DNA of 6,631 bases from Gammaproteobacteria bacterium (lineage in GTDB: Bacteria; Pseudomonadota; Gammaproteobacteria; Enterobacterales; Kangiellaceae). The stretch covers positions 1 to 6,631 of the forward strand of contig JABXIW010000359.1 in the NCBI GenBank assembly GCA_013372875.1, written 5' to 3'. A program made the translations under genes and the position numbers. The notes beneath the pieces are model-generated. The model was given only the letters and a program-made list of their open reading frames with translations, searched no databases and had not been told where the DNA came from. Positions 1 to 5,862 of this stretch are shown piece by piece (the stretch's first letter is position 1; each line of letters begins with the position of its first letter).

Positions 1-606
1 ATCGTTGAAGGCTTTGTGGATTTTGATTATGAAATTACCTTGTTAACAGTGCGCTCAGTTAGCGGTACTCAGTATTGTGCACCAATTGGCCACATTCAAA
101 AAGATGGCGATTATCGTGAATCTTGGCAACCACAAGTCATGTCTGATGAGGCCCTGCGTCAGTCGCAGGCTATGGCTAAAGCCATTACCGATGACTTAGG
201 CGGCTATGGATTATTCGGCGTCGAAATTTTTATTAAAGGCGACGAAGCGATTTTTAGCGAAGTTTCACCGCGCCCTCATGACACAGGTTTGGTAACGTTA
301 ATCTCACAAGATTTATCAGAATTTGCCCTGCACGCAAGAGCAATTTTGGGCTTACCGATCCCCGTGATTAACCAAAATGGACCTTGTGCTTCCGCTGTGA
401 TTTTAGTGGAAGGTGAATCTAAACAAGTTAGTTTTGGAAATTTAGAGCAGGCGCTTTCTCAGCCTAATACCCACATTCGATTATTTGGTAAACCTGAAGT
501 TAGCGGTAAAAGACGCATGGGCGTTGCATTAGCTTCTGCTGAAAGTATTGATGAAGCGCGGAAGTTCGCTCGAAATGCTGCGGATAGCGTAACTTTGAAT
601 CTCTAA
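1..606 (+). CDS. purT: Formate-dependent phosphoribosylglycinamide formyltransferase (GAR transformylase 2), C-terminal part
   Basis: PurT is a cytosolic ATP-grasp enzyme that uses formate and ATP to formylate GAR to FGAR in purine synthesis, the folate-independent alternative to PurN. The window opens inside the gene, in frame from base 1, and shows 201 residues, about half of the usual 390 or so. The sequence tracks E. coli PurT closely. Local residues E75 (FGVE) and E87 (FSEV) match the Mg2+ ligands, D94 (SPRPHDTG) matches a GAR contact, and K164, R171 and R172 ([10 protein letters not shown]) match the phosphate-binding K and RR of the C-terminal domain. The first ATG at base 16 is internal ([10 protein letters not shown]), not the true start. 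The TAA stop is at 604-606. No terminator hairpin follows, and the next base already starts an FNR-like site, so read-through into the downstream gene is possible. Nothing suggests decay. Identity is close to certain. Confidence 0.97.
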   Translation: MVEGFVDFDYEITLLTVRSVSGTQYCAPIGHIQKDGDYRESWQPQVMSDEALRQSQAMAKAITDDLGGYGLFGVEIFIKGDEAIFSEVSPRPHDTGLVTLISQDLSEFALHARAILGLPIPVINQNGPCASAVILVEGESKQVSFGNLEQALSQPNTHIRLFGKPEVSGKRRMGVALASAESIDEARKFARNAADSVTLNL

Positions 607-620
607 TTGATCTTGATCAA
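607..620 (+). promoter_or_regulatory. FNR/Anr-type binding site (TTGAT-N4-ATCAA)
   Basis: The sequence reads TTGAT CTTG ATCAA, a perfect match to the FNR/Anr/FixK-class consensus, beginning at the base after the purT stop. Its centre (613.5) lies about 41 bp upstream of the start site predicted from the extended -10 at 639-647. This is the class II activator geometry, in which the site replaces a -35 element, and no good -35 hexamer is present. Ten fixed positions make a chance hit in a window of this size unlikely. Anr control of universal stress protein genes is known in Pseudomonas aeruginosa. The site and spacing are seen; function in this organism is inferred. Confidence 0.8.
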
Positions 621-638
621 CTTGTGATAAAGACACCA

Positions 639-647
639 TGCTAATGT
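639..647 (+). promoter_or_regulatory. Extended -10 promoter element of the universal stress protein gene
   Basis: TG-C-TAATGT forms an extended -10 (TGn followed by TAATGT, which keeps the key T1, A2 and T6 of TATAAT). It predicts a start near 653-655, leaving a short leader of about 18 nt that contains the ribosome binding site. The expected -35 position (about 619-624) has no match, which fits dependence on the FNR-type activator site just upstream. Confidence 0.5.
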
Positions 648-661
648 GGTAATAGGTAATT

Positions 662-667
662 GGAGAG
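662..667 (+). promoter_or_regulatory. Ribosome binding site deciding the uspA-family start
   Basis: GGAGAG lies 5 nt before the ATG at 673. It selects that ATG over an in-frame GTG at 646, which would add nine residues, has no comparable site, and lies upstream of the predicted transcript start. Confidence 0.7.
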
Positions 668-672
668 TTATT

Positions 673-1134
673 ATGTATTCAAAAATTTTAGTTGCAGTTG
701 ATCTACGTAAAGAGAGTCGGAAAGTGATAAAGAAGGCTATGAGCCTGTTGACGCCAAACGGCAAATTAACACTTCTGCATGTGATAGATCCCAGCGACTT
801 TGGATTGTTTTCAGCTTTACCATTTCCAGGAGTATTTAACGTAAAAAATGCTGAAGTTGAAATTATGGAGAAGACGCAACAAAAACTCTCCAAACTTGCT
901 GAGTCTTTCGATATTCCCCAAAAAAGCACTCTACTTAAAACTGGAAAGGCCAGTAGTCTAGTTAAAGAGACTGCAGCTGAATTAAAGTCCGATGTGATTG
1001 TTTTGGGCACTCATGGCCAAAAGGGTTTCGAGCTATTATTAGGATCAACTGCCAATGGTGTTTTGCACGGTGCTCCTTGTGATGTGCTAACCGTGCAAAT
1101 GAGGGTGAATAAAAAGGCGCTACGAGGACTTTAA
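673..1134 (+). CDS. Universal stress protein, UspA family (single domain)
   Basis: The product is a 153-residue cytosolic single-domain Usp protein, about the usual size. Such proteins bind ATP or act as dimeric stress factors that aid survival in starvation or low oxygen; their exact role varies. The first beta strand is KILVAVD with the nucleotide-pocket Asp at residue 10. The LLHVID strand follows near residues 34-39. The C-terminal nucleotide loop is G112-T-H-G115 followed by G124-S125. The two glycine blocks are separated by 8 residues, one fewer than the textbook G-2x-G-9x-G(S/T), so ATP binding is likely but not assured. The last strand (CDVLTVQMRV) is followed by a short basic tail. 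The start is the ATG with a GGAGAG site 5 nt upstream. An FNR-type box and an extended -10 upstream suggest induction when oxygen falls. The last 15 bp overlap the 3' end of the convergent RND transporter gene. No specific paralogue symbol is assigned. Confidence 0.92.
   Translation: MYSKILVAVDLRKESRKVIKKAMSLLTPNGKLTLLHVIDPSDFGLFSALPFPGVFNVKNAEVEIMEKTQQKLSKLAESFDIPQKSTLLKTGKASSLVKETAAELKSDVIVLGTHGQKGFELLLGSTANGVLHGAPCDVLTVQMRVNKKALRGL
1062..1099. repeat. Perfect 10-bp inverted repeat near the convergent gene ends
   Basis: The arms TTTGCACGGT (1062-1071) and ACCGTGCAAA (1090-1099) are perfectly complementary around an 18-nt loop. The structure lies within the 3' part of the uspA-family gene and just beyond the stop of the minus-strand transporter gene, so both transcripts could fold it if the latter extends past its stop. 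Neither strand has a T-run after the stem, so it is not a canonical intrinsic terminator. It could act as a pause or a 3'-end stabilising stem, or be a coincidence of coding sequence. Confidence 0.5.
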
Positions 1135-3612
1135 AGGTTTAAAGGTAACCAACATTAATGGCAACAGAGTTAAGTTTAGAAATAATGCCACTGCCATAGC
1201 TAAGCCTGTCAGTAAGCCAAAATAGATCGACGGAATAAAGTCGGATAGTGCCAAAATGGCAAAGCCAGCTATTACCGTGACACCCGTATAGTAGATTGCT
1301 TTACCAATACTGGCATGGCAGCGTTTCATGGTTGCCAAATAGTCATAATCGGTTGCAAACTCTGTTTTAAAACGGTGTACATAGTGGATGGAGTTATCTA
1401 CTGCAATACCGATAACAATAGCTGCAATGGTAATGGTCATCATATCCATTGGTATGCCCGCTAAGCCCATAATCCCTAAAACCATGGCAGCAGATAAAGC
1501 ATTAGGAATGGTGGCGATGATAGCCACTTTTAGCGAACGGAATAGCACCAAAAACATCAATAGAATCGCAATATACACTGCGCCAATGGTCAGAATTTGC
1601 GACTCAAACAAACTTTCCAGCATATTGTTATAAAGCACTAGCATCCCCGTAAAGTGAACATTTTCTGGTTTGATCTGTGCTTCATTGATGATGTATTCGC
1701 GAATGCTATTGATAAGCTCGGCACGCTTTAAATTTTTATTGGTCTCTTCTACTCGGATATTAATTCGGATCTGATTACCGTCTTCCGATAAATAAGGTTT
1801 AAGCAGCGCGGCTTTCACTTCATCAGGGAATTTTTGGTGTGCAAGGCTTAATGTAACTTGATCGGGCATTGCGCCGCCATTCATGTTTTTTAACACCTTG
1901 GCTGTTGTGGCCAGCGACTGAACTTTGCCCGTTACTTCAAGACCATCAATAAAGTCATGGATTTTTTCTACTTGCGCTAATTGACTGGCAGTAAACCAAT
2001 AACCAGGATCATATTCTGAGCCAAACTCATCAGCGAATTCATCACCAAAGTCGTCTTCAAATTCATCCTCAAAATCGTCATCACTTTTAGTTAAGTCACC
2101 ATCGATAATGATATCGAGCGGCGTGGTACCGCCGAGTTTTTGGTCGATAACTTTCATGCCTTGATGAATTTCTGTTTCATCTTTGAAGTAGTCAATAAAG
2201 CTATTTTCCACTTTAAGTTGCGAAATTCCCCAAGCGCTCAAGGCAACAATGGCAAGGCTTGCAATAAAGATTAGCGGTTTAAAATTAATGGTGAAATTAT
2301 AGATCCAATGAGTGATCTTGTAGGTAATGCTGGTGCCGCTTTCATGTTTGTCAGCTTTCATCAATTGAATAAAGCTAGGGAAAATAATAAAGGTTAAGGT
2401 GAAGCCAAGAACGATTCCCATCGTCATTATCCAGCCAAAATCAATCACAGGACGAATGCCACTAATAAGTAACGAGATAAAAGCAACGATGGTGGTAAGG
2501 GCTGTATAAAAGCAAGGCCAGAACATACGACGAATAGTTGTGAGTACTCGTTCTTTTTGTGGTGAATCAGGATTTTGCGCGATAAAGTCGCGATAGAAGA
2601 CCACCAAATGAACCGATAAAGCCAAAATAACGATCAGTAAAATTGATGGGAAATTTGACGATATAACCGTAATTCGCCAATCCAAGAAACTTAAAAGGCC
2701 AGCTAAGATAACTACAGTAGTTAAGCAGGCAAACAAAGGTAGGACAACCCAACGTAACCTGCCAAAAAAGACAAATAGCGCCAGCATAATAAATAATAAA
2801 ATGCCAATGCCAAATACAGTAATGTCATGCTGAATAAAATCGAGCATATCATTAGTGATCATGGAAACGCCGCCAAGGTGCAAAGTGGCAACGTCTCGGT
2901 AGTCATTCATAATATCTCTAACTTCAACGATGATTTCGCGAGTTCGTTCAGCCGTGATTCGGCTATAGCTGTCGAAATCACTTTCAAGCTGGTTGAGTTT
3001 TAATGTTTCTTCCGAGCTTAATTCTTTTGCAAGTTTTTGCTTTCTTAATGCGTCTCTTGACTCTAGTAAATCGAAGTATTTTTCATCACGCACAAAGTTG
3101 ATCTGAATTGCGCTAGTGTCTCCATCCTCACCTACCAATAAATTTTTATAGATGGGGCTGCTGGTAAATTCTTGTAATGCTTTTTGTCTATCGACCCCAT
3201 CGGATAATAGGGTAGGAATATTCGATAGGGCTTCTACATCAATGCTTAAACCGTCCAGTAAGGGCACGTTCAAAATACTGTTCACATTGGCGACGGTTTG
3301 AACCTGCGCCAAACGCTCGGTTAGCTCTTGCAGCTTGGATAGGGCGGTTGGGTCCATTAAGCCAGCTTTGGGCTGCCAAGTGATCACCAAAAAATCATCT
3401 GATCCGTATTTTTTTGATGACTCACGGTAATAGGCCAGCGAAGTATCATTTTCTAAGACTAATGACTCGCCCGAAGCATCCAATCGAAATTTTGGTAGCT
3501 GAGTTGCGGCGATTATCGTTACTAAAATCACCGCTATGATGGTCACTAGCGGATTGTCGATGATGATCCGTTGGTAAAGGCTCATGAAAAAATTATTGTT
3601 AGAATTAGTCAT
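1120..3612 (-). CDS. RND/MMPL-superfamily transporter (COG1033-like), substrate unknown
   Basis: The 830-residue inner-membrane protein has the RND plan of two similar halves. TM1 is near residues 19-38, with a periplasmic loop to about 260. TM2-6 fall between about 264 and 415, TM7 near 446-464, a second loop runs to about 670, and TM8-12 occupy 673-822. TM10 carries the proton-relay type motif IGIAVDNSIHYVHRF (D739, N740). The matching TM4 segment (LALSVHLVVFYRDF) has Ala-Leu there, so the acidic pair is one-sided. Loop 1 has a charged, probably helical stretch at about 180-215. Loop 2 holds a tandem acidic repeat (residues 511-534). Relatives export lipids, hopanoids, pigments or drugs; nothing here identifies the cargo, and no periplasmic adaptor or outer-membrane partner is visible. 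The ATG is 4 nt past the yfjD/corB stop with no clear Shine-Dalgarno, which suggests translational coupling. Met10 is an alternative start, equally without a good site. It is the last gene visible in the operon. Confidence 0.88.
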   Translation of the reverse strand: MTNSNNNFFMSLYQRIIIDNPLVTIIAVILVTIIAATQLPKFRLDASGESLVLENDTSLAYYRESSKKYGSDDFLVITWQPKAGLMDPTALSKLQELTERLAQVQTVANVNSILNVPLLDGLSIDVEALSNIPTLLSDGVDRQKALQEFTSSPIYKNLLVGEDGDTSAIQINFVRDEKYFDLLESRDALRKQKLAKELSSEETLKLNQLESDFDSYSRITAERTREIIVEVRDIMNDYRDVATLHLGGVSMITNDMLDFIQHDITVFGIGILLFIMLALFVFFGRLRWVVLPLFACLTTVVILAGLLSFLDWRITVISSNFPSILLIVILALSVHLVVFYRDFIAQNPDSPQKERVLTTIRRMFWPCFYTALTTIVAFISLLISGIRPVIDFGWIMTMGIVLGFTLTFIIFPSFIQLMKADKHESGTSITYKITHWIYNFTINFKPLIFIASLAIVALSAWGISQLKVENSFIDYFKDETEIHQGMKVIDQKLGGTTPLDIIIDGDLTKSDDDFEDEFEDDFGDEFADEFGSEYDPGYWFTASQLAQVEKIHDFIDGLEVTGKVQSLATTAKVLKNMNGGAMPDQVTLSLAHQKFPDEVKAALLKPYLSEDGNQIRINIRVEETNKNLKRAELINSIREYIINEAQIKPENVHFTGMLVLYNNMLESLFESQILTIGAVYIAILLMFLVLFRSLKVAIIATIPNALSAAMVLGIMGLAGIPMDMMTITIAAIVIGIAVDNSIHYVHRFKTEFATDYDYLATMKRCHASIGKAIYYTGVTVIAGFAILALSDFIPSIYFGLLTGLAMAVALFLNLTLLPLMLVTFKPLKSS
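1130..1145. repeat. Tandem 8-bp repeat TTTAAAGG x2 across the convergent overlap
   Basis: Two exact adjacent copies of TTTAAAGG (1130-1137 and 1138-1145) span the uspA-family stop codon and the last codons of the transporter. On the minus strand they encode the tail T-F-K-P-L-K. It may be a small slippage duplication that helped create the overlap of the two reading frames, but it is short enough to be chance. Confidence 0.4.
2011..2082 (-). repeat. 12-bp tandem repeat encoding acidic xDEF-type tetrapeptides
   Basis: Five consecutive 12-bp units (2082 down to 2023) encode DDDF, EDEF, EDDF, GDEF and ADEF, and a decayed sixth (2022-2011) encodes GSEY. They form residues 511-534 of the RND-type transporter, within the second periplasmic loop. 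Each unit has an aromatic residue every fourth position and two or three acidic residues between. The DNA copies are imperfect (GAC/GAT and GAA/GAG alternate), so the array is not a fresh duplication. A cation-binding or spacing role is speculation. Confidence 0.8.
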
Positions 3613-3616
3613 AATA

Positions 3617-4882
3617 TTATGCTTTGTATAATTTCGGTATGATACGAACGCTTTTAATTAAATTATCTTTGACTTGTAAAACTTCCATTGGATAGCCATG
3701 CAATCGCAAACAAGTCCCTGATTGCGGTATGGTTTCCATGTGTTCGATAATTAAACCATTTAAGGTTTTTGGTCCTTCGGTTGGCAAGTCCCATTTAGTA
3801 GCGCGGTTTAAGTCGCGAATGGTGACTGTAGCATCAACTAACAAAGAGCCATCCTCTTGCGGCTGAACTTCTTTATTAATAGCCGACATTTCAGTAGTAA
3901 AGTCGCCGACGATTTCTTCTAAAATATCATCTAAAGTGACAAGTCCTTCAACATCCCCATACTCATCAATGACTAAGCCAATTCGGTCGCGCTTTCGCTG
4001 AAACTTCATCAGCTGAGTATGTAGAGGCGTACCTTCGGGCACATAGTAAATCGGGTCGAGGTGATCGAGTAATTTTTCTGGCTGTGGATCCTCAATTTCA
4101 AGCACGCGCCCAAAGTTTCTGGCGTGTAAAAAACCTTGCACCTGATCCATGTCTCCGCGAAAAACTAGCAAGCGGGTATGGATAGAAGTACGGACCTGCT
4201 CAAAGATGTAGTCAATATCATCATTCAAGTCGATACCAGCAATTTCATTACGCGGCACCATAATGTCATCAACGGTGACATTTTCCAGATCTAGAATGCT
4301 CAGCAGCATTTTCTGGTGGCGGCTTGGGATTAAAGGACCTGCTTCGTTAACCACGCTTCTCAGTTCATCACGACTTAGTTGATCGCCACTGTGTTCGTCA
4401 GCTCGTACGCCAAAGATGCGTAACAGTCCATTCGATAAGAAGTTAATGAATTTAACCGCAGGATAAAAAATCCCTGCCAATAACTTCAAAACTGGAGCAG
4501 CAAAGAATGCGATTTTCTCGGGAAATAGCGCGGCTAAGGTTTTTGGCGTTACTTCGGCAAAGATCAAAACCACAAAGGTCAACATCAAGGTTGCCGCAAA
4601 AATTCCGCCTTCACCCCAAAAACGAATGGCGATTACGGTAGCAATGGCTGAGGCCAAAATATTGACGATATTGTTGCCGAGTAAGATTAATCCCAACAAT
4701 TTGTCAGGGCGCTTGAGCATTTCGGAAACTTTTCTCGCTTTTCGGCTGCCTTGTTTCGCTTGATGGCGCAATCGATAACGATTGAGCGACATCATGCCCG
4801 TTTCAGAACTTGAGAAGAAAGCTGATAACAGCAACAAAATTCCTAAAAATATAAATAGGGTGCCTGTCGACAGGGATTCCAA
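3617..4882 (-). CDS. yfjD: CNNM/CorC-type Mg2+ export family protein with CBS pair (YfjD/CorB)
   Basis: The 421-residue inner-membrane protein aligns along its length with E. coli YfjD (CorB), a family tied to Mg2+/Co2+ efflux and resistance. The DUF21/CNNM domain (about residues 5-190) has the signature SSSETGMMSLNRYRLRH at 24-40, GNN at 69-71 and FAEVTPKT at 108-115. These Ser, Asn and Glu positions correspond to the Mg2+ ligand region of bacterial CorC. A CBS pair follows (about 205-330), with VPRNEIAGID at 209-218 and VIDEYGDVEGLVTLDDILEE at 304-323. A CorC_HlyC domain (about 338-417) ends the protein. The start is a TTG, chosen because AAGAGG lies 7 nt upstream and the N-terminus MESLSTGTL matches the MEHIST start of YfjD. 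ypjD ends 3 nt before and the RND-type gene starts 4 nt after, so all three are surely one transcript. The protein looks intact. Family is certain; transport direction and ion are from family knowledge. Confidence 0.95.
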   Translation of the reverse strand: MESLSTGTLFIFLGILLLLSAFFSSSETGMMSLNRYRLRHQAKQGSRKARKVSEMLKRPDKLLGLILLGNNIVNILASAIATVIAIRFWGEGGIFAATLMLTFVVLIFAEVTPKTLAALFPEKIAFFAAPVLKLLAGIFYPAVKFINFLSNGLLRIFGVRADEHSGDQLSRDELRSVVNEAGPLIPSRHQKMLLSILDLENVTVDDIMVPRNEIAGIDLNDDIDYIFEQVRTSIHTRLLVFRGDMDQVQGFLHARNFGRVLEIEDPQPEKLLDHLDPIYYVPEGTPLHTQLMKFQRKRDRIGLVIDEYGDVEGLVTLDDILEEIVGDFTTEMSAINKEVQPQEDGSLLVDATVTIRDLNRATKWDLPTEGPKTLNGLIIEHMETIPQSGTCLRLHGYPMEVLQVKDNLIKSVRIIPKLYKA

Positions 4883-4885
4883 GGA

Positions 4886-5683
4886 TCAGCCTCTTTGTAA
4901 TATTAATTCAATCACTAATTTGCTGCCGACAAATCCAACGGCAAGTAAGGCAAAAGCGATTAGGGTGTAGCGGGCAAATTGAATACCGCTTATCTTTGCG
5001 GCTTTATACATAAAGATAAATGTACAGAAGCTGAACCAAGCCAAAAGTGTCAAGATGATTTTATGCACAGCTTGCGACTGGATAACTTCGGTGGGCAAGA
5101 AAAAGCCAAGCGCCAAAGCGACGGTTAAGCAAAGTACGCCAATAAGTACTAAATCAAAATTAAAGCGCTCCATTTGCAATAATGGCGGCATTAAGGGATG
5201 AATTTTTGCGGGCTGAGTTTTGAGCTTCTTGTTGAGCATCAACACCAATAAACTTTGAATGGCTGCTAGCAATAATAGGCTGAAACTAATAATCGCCAGC
5301 CAAATATGCAGTATTCCAACCGTATCGCCTGTTAGCTTTAATACTAGTGGCTTATGCGGGATTAAACTCGCGAATAAGACTAGTGCAGCAAACAAAGCCG
5401 TGTAGAGCATCATGTGCGGCGTTTGGTGGCGGAAGCGGTAAATGGCTATGATCAGCACCAGAATAAAAGCCACTAGGGATAATAAATTAAACAAGGATAA
5501 ATTCTGCCCAGCACCAGTTTCTATGGATAAATACAAGGCATAGAGGTGCCAAGCCATTGGCGCAAAGGGCAAAAATTTGCTCCAACTGGGTAAATTTTGT
5601 TTAGGATGTTTCAGGCGCAAGGCAAAAAAGCCCATTAAAGCCAAATAGGCAATTGCCGTAATGATATTTATGCTTAATGACAT
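4886..5683 (-). CDS. ypjD: YpjD-like inner-membrane protein, CcsA/cytochrome c assembly superfamily
   Basis: The 265-residue protein is almost all membrane helices, about eight. It matches E. coli YpjD in length and in several blocks: GAGQNLSLFNLLSLV (57-71), LHIWLAIISFSLLLLAA (125-141), MPPLLQMERF (165-174), HKIILTLLAWF (207-217) and FVGSKLVIELI (251-261). The superfamily includes the haem-handling proteins CcsA and CcmC, but YpjD itself has no firm function; it has been linked with the CorC-type partner next door. Histidines at 46, 126 and 207 are retained. The usual C-terminal G-W-R-G-R signature is not: the region reads KAAKISGIQFARYT (227-240), so haem handling may be altered or absent. 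The ATG at 5683 has only a weak upstream ribosome binding sequence and no obvious promoter. The TGA stop is 3 nt before the yfjD/corB start. It is divergent from ffh. Family placement is confident; the role is not. Confidence 0.9.
   Translation of the reverse strand: MSLSINIITAIAYLALMGFFALRLKHPKQNLPSWSKFLPFAPMAWHLYALYLSIETGAGQNLSLFNLLSLVAFILVLIIAIYRFRHQTPHMMLYTALFAALVLFASLIPHKPLVLKLTGDTVGILHIWLAIISFSLLLLAAIQSLLVLMLNKKLKTQPAKIHPLMPPLLQMERFNFDLVLIGVLCLTVALALGFFLPTEVIQSQAVHKIILTLLAWFSFCTFIFMYKAAKISGIQFARYTLIAFALLAVGFVGSKLVIELILQRG
4890..4896 (-). promoter_or_regulatory. Ribosome binding site supporting the TTG start of yfjD/corB
   Basis: On the minus strand AAAGAGG ends 7 nt before TTG at 4882. 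It sits inside the last codons of ypjD, so translation of yfjD/corB is likely coupled to ypjD. It supports TTG as the real start. Confidence 0.65.
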
Positions 5684-5721
5684 GATTTTAACTTATTGTA
5701 TTCTTTGAGGTTTTTCAGCTA

Positions 5722-5748
5722 TTGCCATTAGTTACCTTTGATTGGCAA
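5722..5748. repeat. Short inverted repeat TTGCCA-N15-TGGCAA in the ypjD/ffh divergent region
   Basis: A 6-bp perfect inverted repeat has centres about two helical turns apart (21 bp), just upstream of the predicted ffh -35. It could be a dimeric regulator site for either divergent gene. Arms this short occur often by chance, so support is weak. Confidence 0.25.
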
Positions 5749-5753
5749 ATAGT

Positions 5754-5783
5754 ATCACAAATTGAGCAATGATCCGCTATAAT
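5754..5783 (+). promoter_or_regulatory. Predicted sigma70 promoter of ffh
   Basis: A perfect -10 TATAAT lies at 5778-5783. The best -35 is ATCACA at 5754-5759 (4 of 6) with an 18-bp spacer. It predicts transcription from about 5790 and a leader of about 72 nt before the ffh ATG. The -10 is strong and the -35 is modest. No comparable promoter for ypjD was found on the opposite strand in 5684-5760. Confidence 0.7.
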
Positions 5784-5809
5784 GCGCCCAATTGAAATAG
5801 AAATTAATT

Positions 5810-5848
5810 TCCCAATAATTATAGATATGAATAACGAAAATATTGGGA
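5810..5848 (+). promoter_or_regulatory. Inverted repeat (candidate hairpin) in the ffh leader
   Basis: TCCCAATA (5810-5817) and TATTGGGA (5841-5848) are perfectly complementary over 8 bp with a 23-nt loop. The 3' arm ends 2 nt before the ffh Shine-Dalgarno (5851-5855). Folding could restrict or present the ribosome binding site. The stem is AU-rich with a long loop and would be only moderately stable; repeats of this length are expected a few times by chance in a window this size. Confidence 0.4.
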
Positions 5849-5862
5849 TTGAGGAAGATTAA
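5827..5862 (+). CDS. Possible 11-codon leader ORF overlapping the ffh start
   Basis: An ATG at 5827 opens a frame encoding MNNENIGIEED and stops at TAA 5860-5862. The last A of the stop is the first base of the ffh ATG (TAATG), a typical coupling junction. It lies wholly within the predicted ffh transcript, covers the 3' arm of the leader hairpin, and contains the ffh ribosome binding site. It has no clear Shine-Dalgarno of its own (AATTATAGAT precedes it), so it may not be translated. The peptide resembles nothing I recognise. It is reported as a candidate only. Confidence 0.25.
   Translation: MNNENIGIEED
5851..5855 (+). promoter_or_regulatory. ffh ribosome binding site
   Basis: GAGGA lies 6 nt before the ATG at 5862, a good Shine-Dalgarno. 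It sits inside the candidate leader ORF and 2 nt after the candidate hairpin arm. Confidence 0.75.

Noticed and set aside
646..672. GTG start for the universal stress protein, adding nine residues
   Set aside because: No ribosome binding site, extra residues atypical for the family, and upstream of the predicted transcript start; ATG 673 has GGAGAG.
603..1010. 135-residue open frame on the minus strand
   Set aside because: Antisense to the uspA-family gene, with no recognisable domain and no ribosome binding site; the plus-strand frame is a clear Usp protein.
1062..1099. Intrinsic terminator for either convergent transcript
   Set aside because: The stem is good but no T-run follows on either strand, so it is kept only as an inverted repeat.
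1388..1633. 81-residue open frame on the plus strand
   Set aside because: Antisense to the transmembrane half of the RND gene; hydrophobic composition mirrors the true frame.
2567..2752. 61-residue open frame on the minus strand
   Set aside because: Lies in another frame inside the RND gene; only the long frame has family motifs.
4782..4970. 62-residue open frame on the plus strand
   Set aside because: Antisense across the ypjD/yfjD junction; no domain or ribosome binding site.
5695..5700. TACAAT on the minus strand as a -10 for ypjD
   Set aside because: It would start transcription within a few bases of the ypjD ATG and has no -35 at proper spacing.
5738..5751. Second possible FNR site near ffh/ypjD (TTGAT-N4-AAATA)
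   Set aside because: Only the left half-site matches; the right half has 2 of 5 bases, so it is not credible.
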